A stretch of 64,000 nt of DNA from Shinella zoogloeoides (lineage in GTDB: Bacteria > Pseudomonadota > Alphaproteobacteria > Rhizobiales > Rhizobiaceae): NCBI RefSeq assembly GCF_030733845.1, contig NZ_CP132311.1, positions 2,359,501 through 2,423,500 on the forward strand, in the 5' to 3' direction. Below the pieces are notes generated by a model that was not told the origin of the DNA, ran no database searches, and saw only the letters and a list, made by a program, of their open reading frames with translations. Shown here one piece after another: positions 46,860 to 57,168 of the stretch (position 1 is its first letter; each line of letters opens with the position of its first letter). Position numbers and translations under genes: made by a program.

Positions 46860-47485
46860 AAGTCATGACCTCCACCAGAGGTGGAGGTTTGAAACGCTGC
46901 GCTTGAACCGCTAGAAGCGGTTTTGCTATGTGTTAGTAGCTACGGTTAAAGAGGTCGGCAAAGTCGGAAGCTTTGTCGGCCTTTTCCTGATTACGGATAT
47001 AACGTCTGACGACCTGCTCATCATAGCCAGCCGTAGAGACGAAGTACCCACGCGCCCAAAAGTGATAGCCCTTGTAGCGCCGCTTGCGGGCATATTTGTT
47101 GGCCACGTAAAGGGCCGTCTTGCCTTTCAAAAAGCCGACAATCGAAGACACCGAGTATTTCGGCGGGATCGATATCAGCATGTGCACATGGTCGGGCATC
47201 AAGTGCCCTTCCCTGATCTCGCATCCCTTTTGTCGAGCAAGATTATGCAGCAGATCACCCAACTCACGCCTTACGTCCCCGTAAAGGCGCTTCGTTCGGT
47301 ACTTACTCGCGAAGACCACATGATATTTGCAGTCCCACGTCGCGTGTGATTGCGATCGTTCGTCCATAAAACCTCCGTTCTATGTCTCGGCCAATCTAGC
47401 GGTCCAAGCGCGGAGGTCTCTCAACGACAATGTAGAACCAGTCCAGTCCTCCACCGTAGGTGGAGGTTTATTTATTCCATAACAA
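46860..47485 (-). mobile_element. IS200/IS605-family element, copy 1
   Basis: About 626 bp, the stretch shared with copy 2 at 62162-62787. Both ends carry the same subterminal hairpin: CCTCCAC-CAGAG-GTGGAGG at 46869-46887 and CCTCCAC-CGTAG-GTGGAGG at 47448-47466. Such imperfectly symmetrical subterminal hairpins, without terminal inverted repeats or target duplication, are typical of IS200-type elements that move as single strands. It encodes only TnpA. Exact ends are uncertain by one or two bases. It inserted between the Kazal gene and a terminator hairpin at 47486-47516. Confidence 0.88.
46933..47367 (-). CDS. tnpA: IS200-type Y1 HUH transposase (copy 1)
   Basis: A 144-residue TnpA. The HUH metal site is H60-V-H62 in M-P-D-H-V-H-M-L-I, and the nucleophilic tyrosine is Y123 in V-V-R-R-Y-I-R-N-Q. 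It cuts and joins single-stranded DNA at subterminal hairpins. The gene is intact and its protein is identical to that of copy 2. Base composition is lower in GC than the flanking genes, in line with foreign origin. Confidence 0.95.
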   Translation of the reverse strand: MDERSQSHATWDCKYHVVFASKYRTKRLYGDVRRELGDLLHNLARQKGCEIREGHLMPDHVHMLISIPPKYSVSSIVGFLKGKTALYVANKYARKRRYKGYHFWARGYFVSTAGYDEQVVRRYIRNQEKADKASDFADLFNRSY

Positions 47486-47516
47486 GACCCCGCCGTTCCA
47501 CCGGCGGGGTTTTTGT
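47486..47516 (+). terminator. Terminator hairpin at the edge of IS copy 1
   Basis: CCCCGCCG / CGGCGGGG stem with a short loop followed by T5. It probably was the terminator of the Kazal gene and is now cut off from it by the element; it also lies at the end of the convergent DUF779 gene. Confidence 0.8.
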
Positions 47517-47520
47517 TGGT

Positions 47521-47892
47521 CTAGCGGCCCGGCAACGGGCAGGCCTCGCCGCCACCGAACAGCCGCGAACGGGTGAGGAAGCGTTTCTCCCGGCCATTGT
47601 CGAGCGAGAACATGCCACCGCGGCCGGGCACGACGTCGATGATCAGTTGCGTGTGCTTCCACACATCGAACTGGCTTTCACTGATATAGACCGGCACGCC
47701 ACCGATCTCGCCGAGCTTCACGTCCCGGTCGCCGACGATGTAGTCATCAGCCGGATAGCACATGGGCGAGGAACCGTCGCAGCAGCCGCCCGACTGATGG
47801 AACAGGATGTCGGGATGATCCGCCTGGATTTCCCGGATGAAAGCCAGTGCGGCATCGGTCGCCACGACGCGCGGTTCTGAGACTTCGGACAT
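47521..47892 (-). CDS. DUF779 family protein linked to aldehyde dehydrogenase
   Basis: A 123-residue protein with conserved cysteines in G-G-C-C-D-G-S-S-P-M-C and W-K-H-T-Q-L-I-I-D-V-V-P-G-R-G-G-M-F-S-L. The family is regularly encoded next to acetaldehyde-type dehydrogenases such as the one upstream, and may help their activity; the mechanism is not known. It begins 127 bases after the dehydrogenase stop. Confidence 0.9.
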   Translation of the reverse strand: MSEVSEPRVVATDAALAFIREIQADHPDILFHQSGGCCDGSSPMCYPADDYIVGDRDVKLGEIGGVPVYISESQFDVWKHTQLIIDVVPGRGGMFSLDNGREKRFLTRSRLFGGGEACPLPGR

Positions 47893-48019
47893 GACAGCTC
47901 TCCCTCAACGCATTTTCCCTCTCCCCGGGTGGGCGGGGAGAGGGATGGGGCAGGAGCAAAGGCGGACAGCGCTCCCGCCCTTCGATCGCCTTCTCCGACA
48001 GGGGGAAGGCGGCGGCCGC

Positions 48020-49528
<1,509 letters not shown>

Positions 49529-49626
49529 GTCATTCCTCCCAAAAGGACCCGGACTGGGTCGTCGGGAGGATGGTGCGGCGCTTCCGGCATTTGCGGTAGA
49601 GGCCCACCGGCGATGGCCGGCGCGAC

Positions 49627-49644
49627 TGTTTCAGATTTGAGACA
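49627..49644. promoter_or_regulatory. Dyad upstream of the aldehyde dehydrogenase gene, candidate activator site
   Basis: TGTTTCA-N4-TGAGACA, an inverted repeat with one mismatch, about 100 bases upstream of the start. The TGTCTCA/TGAGACA word is like those of AcoR-type Fis-HTH activators, whose gene ends 34 bases away. Confidence 0.6.
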
Positions 49645-49677
49645 GGAGGACACGCCCGGCTGTGCTGCGGCGCAATA

Positions 49678-50637
49678 TCAGTTGATCGAGAGCTTCTTCA
49701 TCTTGCGATAGAGCGTCGCGCGGCTGATGCCGAGCAGGTCCGCCGCCTGGCTGACATTGCCGCCGGCGCGCGTGAGGACGCGGCGAAGCGCGGCGCGCTC
49801 GGCATCGTCGAGGTCCCGTCCCTCTTTCGCCCGGTCTTCGTGGAGAAGGTCCGAGGCGGCGATGCCGGTGGCGATGCGCCGGTCGTCGAGACCGAGCACC
49901 TGCCGGGCGGCCCGCGTGGCGCCAAGCACGAGATCGTCGCGATCGACGGCAAGCAGCGCCGGCGCGGTGCGGCCCTCGACCGGCACGAGCAGGATGCGGG
50001 CGGCCGAGAAGGCACGGCGGAACAGGCCAGCCTCTATGCGCGCAGCGGCATCGCGCACGGCCTGCGAGAGGATCGACATGGTCATCTCGTTCGCGTCATT
50101 GCGACATGTGGAAATGTCGATAGCCGCGGCGATGCGGCCGGTATGGTCGCGGATCGGCGCCGTGGTGCAGGAAAGCCCGGTGTTCTGCGACAGGAAATGC
50201 TGGTCGCGCAGGATGAGCACCGGCCGTTCGTCGGCAAGCGCCGTGCCGATGCCGTTGGTGCCGACGCTCGCCTCGCTCCAGACCGTGCCGGACCACAGGC
50301 CCACGCCGCGGAAATCGCGATCGTCGCCCGCCGCCCCGCGCCTTTCGAGCGCGATGCCGTTCTCGTCCGTCAGAAGCAGGCAGCAGCCGGCCTTGCCGAC
50401 CGTGGCGAACAGCCGGTCGATCTCGCCCCGCGCCTCCTCGATCAGGACGCTGGAACGAAGACGGACCTGCCGGAACTCGGCTTCCGTCAGCCGCCACGGC
50501 GTGCGGGCCTCCTCCGGGGAAAGGCCATGGAGCGTCAGGCAGCGGCGCCAGGAGGCCGCAACCGGCGAACTCGCCGCAGCCGAGGCATGGGCCGCCACGG
50601 TGTTCACATGATCCGCGTGATCGAAACGCGCAGGCAT
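49678..50637 (-). CDS. GAF-Fis regulator lacking the AAA+ domain (AcoR-like)
   Basis: A 319-residue protein. The N-terminal half is an AcoR-type GAF region (S-W-R-R-C near the start, G-I-G-T-A-L and S-C-T-T-A-P-I-R-D). The C-terminus is a Fis-type HTH (A-G-G-N-V-S-Q-A-A-D-L-L-G-I-S-R-A-T-L-Y-R-K-M-K-K). The sigma-54-interacting AAA+ domain (GAFTGA, Walker motifs) that normally lies between them is absent. It therefore cannot remodel sigma-54 polymerase and probably acts as a classical activator or repressor of the downstream aldehyde dehydrogenase gene. Confidence 0.88.
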   Translation of the reverse strand: MPARFDHADHVNTVAAHASAAASSPVAASWRRCLTLHGLSPEEARTPWRLTEAEFRQVRLRSSVLIEEARGEIDRLFATVGKAGCCLLLTDENGIALERRGAAGDDRDFRGVGLWSGTVWSEASVGTNGIGTALADERPVLILRDQHFLSQNTGLSCTTAPIRDHTGRIAAAIDISTCRNDANEMTMSILSQAVRDAAARIEAGLFRRAFSAARILLVPVEGRTAPALLAVDRDDLVLGATRAARQVLGLDDRRIATGIAASDLLHEDRAKEGRDLDDAERAALRRVLTRAGGNVSQAADLLGISRATLYRKMKKLSIN

Positions 50638-50833
50638 CCGCTCTCCTCCCGAAAGCTTCCGACCGATCGTCGCACCAGAATATAACGCCGCAGACTATAC
50701 CCGCATTTCCGCCACGGGGTCCAGCAGGACGAAGGTCCAAGACCGGAGGGATGCCATGGCCTCCCGGTCATGAACGTTTCGCAGGGCATGTCCCCTCATC
50801 CGCTTGCAGCACGGCTAACGCATGAAGACACTC

Positions 50834-50959
50834 TCTGCCTGCCGGCATCTCCCCCACAAGGGGGGAGAAAGGTCGCAGCTTGCTCTTCACTCCATGTTCC
50901 ACGTCGAGCGCGCCGCGCAATAAGTCCCTCCCCCTTGTGGGGAGGGATTTAGGGAGGGG
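50834..50959. repeat. Diverged RIME-like palindromic repeat
   Basis: CTGCCTGCCGGCATCTCCCCCACAAGGGGGGAGA, then after a 60-base centre CCCTCCCCCTTGTGGGGAGGG. The two-arm layout is that of the copies at 35325 and 61361, but the arms are diverged. The remaining bases of the 407-base gap between the regulator and benE show no gene. Confidence 0.6.
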
Positions 50960-51044
50960 CCTTCCATCGTAAGCGACAACCCTGTTTCCAAGCCCCGCGC
51001 CGCCTGTTACCAGTGCGCATTCCTTTTCAGCATCGATCTCAGCC

Positions 51045-52229
51045 ATGCTCCGTGATTTTTCCGCCCAAGCCCTGTTCATGGGCCTGCTCACCGCCTTCGT
51101 CGGCTTTGCCAGTTCCTTCGCCGTCGTGCTGCACGGCCTGACTGGCGTCGGCGCGACGGAGGCTCAGGCCGCTTCCGGCCTGATGGCGCTTTCGGTCTCG
51201 ATGGGCGTTTGCGCCATCGTGCTCAGCGTCGCGACGCGCCTTCCCATCTCCATCGCCTGGTCGACGCCCGGCGCGGCGCTGCTCGCAAGCTCGGGTGCCG
51301 TCGAGGGCGGTTTTGCGACGGCCGTCGGCGGGTTTCTCGTCTGCGCGGTGCTGATCGTCATCGCAGGTCTCTGGAAGCCGCTCGGCCGCATGGTAGCCGC
51401 CATCCCGGCGGCGCTCGCCAATGCCATGCTCGCCGGCGTCCTGATCGGCCTCTGCTTCGCGCCGGCCAAGGCCATCGCCTTCGACCCGCTGCTCGGCCTG
51501 CCGATCGTCATCGCCTGGGTCGTCGTCGGCAGCTTCAACCGGCTTTATGCCGTGCCGGCGGCGCTTGCCGCCTTCGTCGCGGTGCTCGCCTTCGGCATCG
51601 ACATCCCGGACGGCGCCCTTGCCGGCCTCGCCGAGACGCTGTTGCCGAAGCCGGAATTCGTCACGCCGGTCTTCACGGTCGCCGGGCTCGTCGGCATCGC
51701 CCTGCCGCTCTTCATCGTCACCATGGCCTCGCAGAACATTCCGGGCATCGCCGTCCTGAAGGTCAACCACTACGAGCCCCGCCCCGGCCCGCTCTTCGCC
51801 GTGACGGGCCTCTTCTCGCTGCTGTCGGCCCCTTTCGGCGGCCACGCCGTCAACCTCGCCGCCATCACCGCCGCCATGTGCGCCGGCAGCGATGCACACC
51901 CCGACCCGGCGAAACGCTACTGGGCGGCCATCAATGCGGGCGTCTTCTACGTGATCTTCGGGCTTGCCGCAGGCGCCGTCACCGCCTTCGTCAGCCTCGC
52001 CCCGCCGATCCTCATCCAGGCCGTTGCGGGCCTTGCGCTGATCAGCGCCTTCGCCAACTCGGCCCTTAACGCCTTCAAGGAGCCGGACGGCCGCGAGGCG
52101 GCGGCGGTGACCTTCCTCGTCACCGCCTCGGGCGTCTCCTTCGCCAGCATTTCCGGCGCATTCTGGGGCTTGATCGCCGGCGGCCTGATGCTGGCGCTCA
52201 CCCGCTTCGCGGGCAAGCTGCGGGCCTGA
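51045..52229 (+). CDS. BenE family benzoate/H+ symporter-like transporter
   Basis: A 394-residue membrane protein with about 12 helices. The BenE pattern includes A-F-V-G-F-A-S-S-F-A near the start, I-A-W-S-T-P-G-A-A-L-L, and Q-N-I-P-G-I-A-V-L, and A-P-F-G-G-H-A-V-N-L-A-A-I-T-A-A in the second half. The family takes up benzoate with protons; no benzoate catabolic genes are near, so the substrate is open. It stands alone. Confidence 0.88.
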   Translation: MLRDFSAQALFMGLLTAFVGFASSFAVVLHGLTGVGATEAQAASGLMALSVSMGVCAIVLSVATRLPISIAWSTPGAALLASSGAVEGGFATAVGGFLVCAVLIVIAGLWKPLGRMVAAIPAALANAMLAGVLIGLCFAPAKAIAFDPLLGLPIVIAWVVVGSFNRLYAVPAALAAFVAVLAFGIDIPDGALAGLAETLLPKPEFVTPVFTVAGLVGIALPLFIVTMASQNIPGIAVLKVNHYEPRPGPLFAVTGLFSLLSAPFGGHAVNLAAITAAMCAGSDAHPDPAKRYWAAINAGVFYVIFGLAAGAVTAFVSLAPPILIQAVAGLALISAFANSALNAFKEPDGREAAAVTFLVTASGVSFASISGAFWGLIAGGLMLALTRFAGKLRA

Positions 52230-52233
52230 AAGC

Positions 52234-53688
52234 CTACTGCTGGAACGGCAGCGGGCGGCCGTTGATCAGCACCTTGCCGTCCTCGCCGACCGTCAGGTCC
52301 CAGGCCTGCGCGCCGTCGCCGGCATCGCGGGCAAGACCCTTCATCATGAGAAGGCCGAACGCCGCCTGGCCGAACTGCGGCACGGCGGCTGCGTTCTGCT
52401 GGAGATAGGCGACGGTCTTGTCGAAGCTGCGCATGGTGATCGTCACGTCAGCGCTGTGGCGGTCCTTATCCTCGGGATAGACCAGCATCTTGCCTGCCAG
52501 ATGCACGTCGTAGATCGGCGAGACGGCGGAGACGTCTTCAAACTCAACGGTCATCGCCCCACCGGGCAGGATGATGCGGCCGATCTCCTTGTTCTGCTCC
52601 TCCGTCAACGGCTCCGGCTTGGTGAAGTCGGCATGCTCGATGAGATAGGTGACGGCGCCTGCAAGATCGAGATCAGCGACCGCCGCCTTGAAGGTCGCCC
52701 GCTCTGGCAGCGCGCCCTCGTAGGCGGCAGGCAGCACGCCGGCCGGCGGCTTCGGCTTCTCCACGCCGAAGCCGAAGCCAAAGCGGGTCGAATGCGCGAT
52801 GCCGTTCATGGCGAGGTTGTAGCTGACGGTCTCTGCTCCAAACGTGCCTTTCTCCGTGCCGACCGTCACGTTCGAGGCCTTGATCGTCTCCGTCAGGTTG
52901 TCGAAGACCGGCAGGGAAGCGCGCAGCAGGTCCTTCAGCCGCGTGGCGTCCGCCGCCTCCAGCTTGTCCTTGTCCATGTTGTCGAGCACGAAGAAGACGA
53001 GGTCCTGCACCACCTTGTAGCGCGCGCCGTCCATGCTGACATCGATATCGACCGTATCGGCGCCGATATCCACCCGGCCGGACGGCCCGCCGGTGATCGT
53101 CTCGGCAAAGGCCTTCATCACCCCGGTCGAGGAAATGTCGAGCGTTCCGGCATCCTTCTTCTCGGCCTCAACGCGCATCGCCGTCTCGCCGAAACTCGCC
53201 GTCACGCTTTCCTTCGGCGAGGTGCTGGAGAAGGCGAGCCGCCTGGCGGACCAGTCGGCCGAGGTGAAGTAGAGGATTTCCGGATCGTAGATGCCGTCGA
53301 GCTTCATCGAATCGACGACATAGGAGAACGAGTTCTTGCCGTCGGCGATATCGACCGATCCCTTGATGTCGAGGCTGTCGTTCGCCTCGATCCGGTAGGT
53401 GCCTTCCGGCATCGGCCGCAGATAGGCCGTCATCGGCTTCAGGCCTTCGAGCTTTACGGCACCGGTCTTGGCCTTGTCGAGAAGCACCGCCGGGTTGAAA
53501 CGCAGCTCGTAGAAGGACGACGCCGCCTTGACGGTGACGAGCCCCGCGTCGATCATCTCCCGCGGCAGGTAGCGGGTAAGGCGCTGCTGGATGCTTTCGG
53601 CTTCGGTGGGCGAAATCTCCTGGGCGAAGGCTGGGCTCGCGGATACGAGCGCAAGGGCGGCCGAGGCCATCAGGATCTGTCTTCTCAT
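52234..53688 (-). CDS. Periplasmic conserved hypothetical protein
   Basis: A 484-residue protein with a signal peptide (about 1-22, A-F-A-Q). The mature part is rich in beta strands and has no cysteines and no recognised catalytic motif. Segments such as G-K-M-L-V-Y-P-E-D-K-D-R and the C-terminal E-D-G-K-V-L-I-N-G-R-P-L-P suggest a soluble periplasmic or envelope-associated protein. It converges with benE four bases away. Function unknown; the family is seen in Rhizobiaceae-like genomes. Confidence 0.8.
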   Translation of the reverse strand: MRRQILMASAALALVSASPAFAQEISPTEAESIQQRLTRYLPREMIDAGLVTVKAASSFYELRFNPAVLLDKAKTGAVKLEGLKPMTAYLRPMPEGTYRIEANDSLDIKGSVDIADGKNSFSYVVDSMKLDGIYDPEILYFTSADWSARRLAFSSTSPKESVTASFGETAMRVEAEKKDAGTLDISSTGVMKAFAETITGGPSGRVDIGADTVDIDVSMDGARYKVVQDLVFFVLDNMDKDKLEAADATRLKDLLRASLPVFDNLTETIKASNVTVGTEKGTFGAETVSYNLAMNGIAHSTRFGFGFGVEKPKPPAGVLPAAYEGALPERATFKAAVADLDLAGAVTYLIEHADFTKPEPLTEEQNKEIGRIILPGGAMTVEFEDVSAVSPIYDVHLAGKMLVYPEDKDRHSADVTITMRSFDKTVAYLQQNAAAVPQFGQAAFGLLMMKGLARDAGDGAQAWDLTVGEDGKVLINGRPLPFQQ

Positions 53689-53918
53689 TCTGGTCTCCTT
53701 CGCCGAACGATCTGCAACCGAACATCCAATCGCGGCGGCACCGTGTCAATCCGGGCGCAGGCCTTGCATTTCCGGGCATTCTCGTTTATCGAGCCCCGTC
53801 CGCGTAGACACCCTTGGAGGCAACGCGGATGAGGCTTTCACGAAATCCTCAAGTTTTGCGCGGTCGGCGAAGGCGCCAGCCGTGGAAAACTCTCCAGTAA
53901 CACACGAAAGGTAAAGCC

Positions 53919-54527
53919 ATGAGCCACGAAACTTACGAGCTCAAGGCCGAAACGCGCGAACGGGTTGGTAAGGGGTCCTCCCGTGAACTTCGCCGCAACG
54001 GTCTTATTCCTGCAGTTATCTACGGCGACAAGCAGTCCCCGCTTGCCATCGCCATCTCGACCAAGGACGTCACGCAGCGCATCCACGCCGGCGGCTTCAA
54101 GACGACGGTCGCCACGATCGACGTCAACGGCGAGAAGATCAAGGTTCTCCCGAAGGACTTCCAGCTCGATCCGGTCCGCGACTTCACGATGCATGTCGAC
54201 TTCCTGCGCGTCTCGGGCAACACCCATGTCGTGGTCGAAGTTCCGGTTCACTTCATCAACGAAGAGAAGTCCCCGGGCATCAAGATCGGCGGCGTCCTGA
54301 ACGTCGTTCGCCACGCTGTCGAGCTGCACGCTTCGGCCGGTGACATTCCGGAATTCATCACGGCGGACCTCGCTGGCCTCAAGGTCGGCGACGGCATCCA
54401 CATCTCGAACATCAAGCTGCCGAAGGGCACGAGCCCGGTCATCACCGACCGCGACTTCACGATCGCAACGATCGCGACCCCGGCCGGCGGCGTGAAGGAA
54501 GAAGAAGCGGAAGCTTCCGAGGAATAA
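53919..54527 (+). CDS. rplY: 50S ribosomal protein L25/general stress protein Ctc
   Basis: A 202-residue L25 of the long Ctc/TL5 type. The N-terminal 5S rRNA-binding domain has [21 protein letters not shown]; the C-terminal domain includes [12 protein letters not shown] and an acidic tail. It is part of the 5S ribonucleoprotein. An ATG after GAAAGGTAAAG is the start. A clear terminator follows, so the downstream GGDEF gene has its own promoter. Confidence 0.95.
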   Translation: MSHETYELKAETRERVGKGSSRELRRNGLIPAVIYGDKQSPLAIAISTKDVTQRIHAGGFKTTVATIDVNGEKIKVLPKDFQLDPVRDFTMHVDFLRVSGNTHVVVEVPVHFINEEKSPGIKIGGVLNVVRHAVELHASAGDIPEFITADLAGLKVGDGIHISNIKLPKGTSPVITDRDFTIATIATPAGGVKEEEAEASEE

Positions 54528-54554
54528 TCCCCGTCGAAGGGATGTTTTCCAGAG

Positions 54555-54584
54555 CCCCGCGTCCCCCGGATGCGGGGTTTTTCT
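54555..54584 (+). terminator. rplY terminator
   Basis: CCCCGC paired with GCGGGG around an 11-base loop, then T5. Confidence 0.85.
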
Positions 54585-54663
54585 TTGCCGATTTTCCAGT
54601 ACTACCGCTGCGGGAAGTTTGAATTATCAGTACTTTTCCGGGTCCGTATTTCAGCAACATTTA

Positions 54664-54681
54664 AGACTTTGATGAAAGTCT
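54664..54681. promoter_or_regulatory. Perfect dyad upstream of the GGDEF-EAL gene
   Basis: AGACTTT-GATG-AAAGTCT, a perfect 7-bp inverted repeat 60-75 bases before the start. It has no T-run, so an operator or leader hairpin is more likely than a terminator. Confidence 0.4.
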
Positions 54682-54755
54682 AGGCCCACAAATGACGAAA
54701 GCCAAAAGAGGGGCGCTATGGGCTGGCTTCGCAGCGCGGCATGGGGGCAACCGGC

Positions 54756-57149
54756 ATGAAAGTGCACTCGGTGGAAAGCCGCTTCATCGCCATCGTCATC
54801 GGCGCGCTGCTGGTTTTCGTCGCCCCGCTCTTCGTCCTCTTCCTCATCCTTTCCTCCGATCGCGTCGCCCGCGAGCGGCTGCAGAACACGGAAGTCCTGC
54901 TGAAGACCAATGTCCAGGCGCTCGGCAAGCCACTTTGGGACTTCGACAAGGAGAGCATCGACCAGATCGTCGGCGGCCTGGAGGCCGAGGCCGATATCGG
55001 CTTCGTGCATGTGCGCGACACGTCCGGTACGATCGACATCCGTAAGCCGGCCGTCGCGCCCAATCCGGACGAAGCCCGCTCCATCGTGAAGACCGACATC
55101 CTCCACAAGGCCTCCGACGGCATCAAGAAGGTCGGCACCGCGGAGATCTGGCTTCGGAAGGAAGGTATCTTCTCGCGCTTCACGAAGGACGAGATGAGCA
55201 TCTTCGCCATCTTCTTCTTCGCCGTGGCGACGCTCTTCACCGCCGCCATCATCGGCAACCGCATCACCATCATCCGGCCGCTGATGCGGCTGACGGCGGC
55301 GATCGAGGCCACCCGCCGGCTCGGCTCCCGCCACCATGTCGACTGGACCTCGAACGACGAGATGGGCGCGCTCGCCCATAATTTCAACGAGATGCAGAGC
55401 AAGCTGGAGCGCGAGGAAAAGGAGCTCAAGCTCGCCCATGCGCGTGCCACCGACATCTACAACCTGACGCCGGCAATGCTCTTCTCGATCGATGCGCACA
55501 ACCGCATCACCGCCGTCAGCGACTATTGGCTGACCGCCACCGGCTATCGCCGCGATCAGGTAATCGGCCAGGAATTCACCGATTTCGTCGCCGAGGAATG
55601 GCGCGACACCTACCGCAAGCGCCACGCCGCGAACGGGCCGGAAAACGGCATCTGCGACGTCACGGTGCGTTTCCGCTGCGCCGACAGCAGCCTGATCGAC
55701 GTGCTGATCCTGGAAACGGACACCGAGGCGAGCGGCGGGCGGCAGGCGCTCTCGCTCTCCGTCATGACCGATGTCACCGACCTCAAGGAGGCGGAGAGCC
55801 GCAACCATCGCCAGGCGATCACCGACCATCTGACCGGCCTTCTCAACCGGCAGGGCTTCGAAGCCGTGCTCGACGACCTGATCGTCGAGGCCGACAAGCT
55901 CGGCCAGCCCCTCGCCTGCCTCTTCGTCGATCTCGACCGCTTCAAGTGGATCAACGACAATCTCGGCCATGCCGCCGGCGACGACGTGCTCTGCCAGGTG
56001 GCGATGCGCCTGCGCCGCCAGTTGCGCGCCGGCGATGTCATCGCCCGGCTCGGCGGCGACGAGTTCGCCATCCTCCTGTCCGCGCCCCATGCCCGCCAGC
56101 TCGCCCTCGACGTCAGCGAGCGCCTCGTCGCGAGCCTGCGGGCGCCCCTCGTGGTGAACGGCGCAGAGCTTCATGTCAGCGCCAGCATCGGCGTCGCCGT
56201 CTATCCCGACCACGCCGCCACCGCCGCCTGCCTGCTGCAGAAATCGGACATGGCCATGTATGCCCGCAAGCGCAGCGGCAAGAACGGCGTGCAGATCTTC
56301 GACAACAACATGGTCGACATCGCCCGCAAGCGGCTGGAAACCGAGCAGTTCATCGACCAGGGCCTGCGCGACGACTGGTTCACCGCCCATCTCCAGCCGA
56401 TCGTCAGCCTTTCAGACGGTCGCGTCGCCGGCTTCGAGGCGCTGATGCGCCTTCATCATCCCGAGCGCGGCATCCTGCCACCGGCCGACATCATCGGCAT
56501 CGCCGAGGAGAACGGCTCGATCGGCCGCATCGGCGATTGCATCCTGTCGAAGTCCATCGCCAGCCTCGCCGTCATCTCCAGGCTGGAAGGGCTTGCCGAC
56601 AGCTATCTGGCGGTGAACTTCTCGCCGCTGCAATTCGAGCCCGCCCTGCCCGCCCGCCTTGCCGCGCTGCTGCTGGAGCAGGGCATCACGCCCTCGCGCA
56701 TCGTCGTGGAGATCACCGAAGCGGTGCTGATGCTCGACAATCCCGTGGTGCGCGACGTGCTCGACGCGCTCTCCGACCTCGGCTGCCGCATCGCGCTCGA
56801 CGACTTCGGCACGGGCTATTCGTCCCTGAGCTATCTCAACCGCTTCCCGGTCGATATCGTCAAGGTCGACCAGTCCTTCACCCGCTCGCTCTCCTCCGAC
56901 CAGCCGGACGTGCGCCGCAAGAGCCGCATGCTCGTCGAGGGCATCCGCACCATCTCGCACCAGATGGGCTGCGCCGTGGTGGCCGAAGGCATCGAAACCA
57001 CCGAGCAATGGGACATCCTCCAGGCGATGAACATCGAGTTCGGCCAGGGCTATCTCCTCAGCAGGCCCCTGCCGCTCGACGCGCTGCTGGAAAAGCTGGA
57101 TGAATTCGCCATGCCGGACGTGCCGGAGCGCCGGGCCGCGGCGTCCTGA
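54756..57149 (+). CDS. Membrane HAMP-PAS-GGDEF-EAL protein (c-di-GMP turnover)
   Basis: A 797-residue protein. Two membrane helices (about 10-30 and 150-170) flank a periplasmic sensor; HAMP (to about 225) and PAS (about 235-345) follow. The GGDEF domain has an intact active-site L-G-G-D-E-F (about 430-435). The EAL domain has F-E-A-L-M-R-L (about 558-564) and D-D-F-G-T-G-Y-S-S, so both the synthesis and hydrolysis of c-di-GMP are possible. An ATG at 54741 is an alternative start. The next gene, 19 bases on, encodes a periplasmic solute-binding protein that might feed a signal to its sensor. Confidence 0.92.
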   Translation: MKVHSVESRFIAIVIGALLVFVAPLFVLFLILSSDRVARERLQNTEVLLKTNVQALGKPLWDFDKESIDQIVGGLEAEADIGFVHVRDTSGTIDIRKPAVAPNPDEARSIVKTDILHKASDGIKKVGTAEIWLRKEGIFSRFTKDEMSIFAIFFFAVATLFTAAIIGNRITIIRPLMRLTAAIEATRRLGSRHHVDWTSNDEMGALAHNFNEMQSKLEREEKELKLAHARATDIYNLTPAMLFSIDAHNRITAVSDYWLTATGYRRDQVIGQEFTDFVAEEWRDTYRKRHAANGPENGICDVTVRFRCADSSLIDVLILETDTEASGGRQALSLSVMTDVTDLKEAESRNHRQAITDHLTGLLNRQGFEAVLDDLIVEADKLGQPLACLFVDLDRFKWINDNLGHAAGDDVLCQVAMRLRRQLRAGDVIARLGGDEFAILLSAPHARQLALDVSERLVASLRAPLVVNGAELHVSASIGVAVYPDHAATAACLLQKSDMAMYARKRSGKNGVQIFDNNMVDIARKRLETEQFIDQGLRDDWFTAHLQPIVSLSDGRVAGFEALMRLHHPERGILPPADIIGIAEENGSIGRIGDCILSKSIASLAVISRLEGLADSYLAVNFSPLQFEPALPARLAALLLEQGITPSRIVVEITEAVLMLDNPVVRDVLDALSDLGCRIALDDFGTGYSSLSYLNRFPVDIVKVDQSFTRSLSSDQPDVRRKSRMLVEGIRTISHQMGCAVVAEGIETTEQWDILQAMNIEFGQGYLLSRPLPLDALLEKLDEFAMPDVPERRAAAS

Positions 57150-57168
57150 AAAACCGGGGGACGAGACG

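Noticed and set aside
46869..47466. The CCTCCAC hairpins as CRISPR repeats
   Set aside because: Only two copies, about 580 bp apart, at the ends of an IS200-type element.
49529..49677. A sigma-54 promoter for the aldehyde dehydrogenase gene
   Set aside because: The best GG...GC pair has a 9-base rather than 10-base gap, and the regulator lacks the AAA+ domain.
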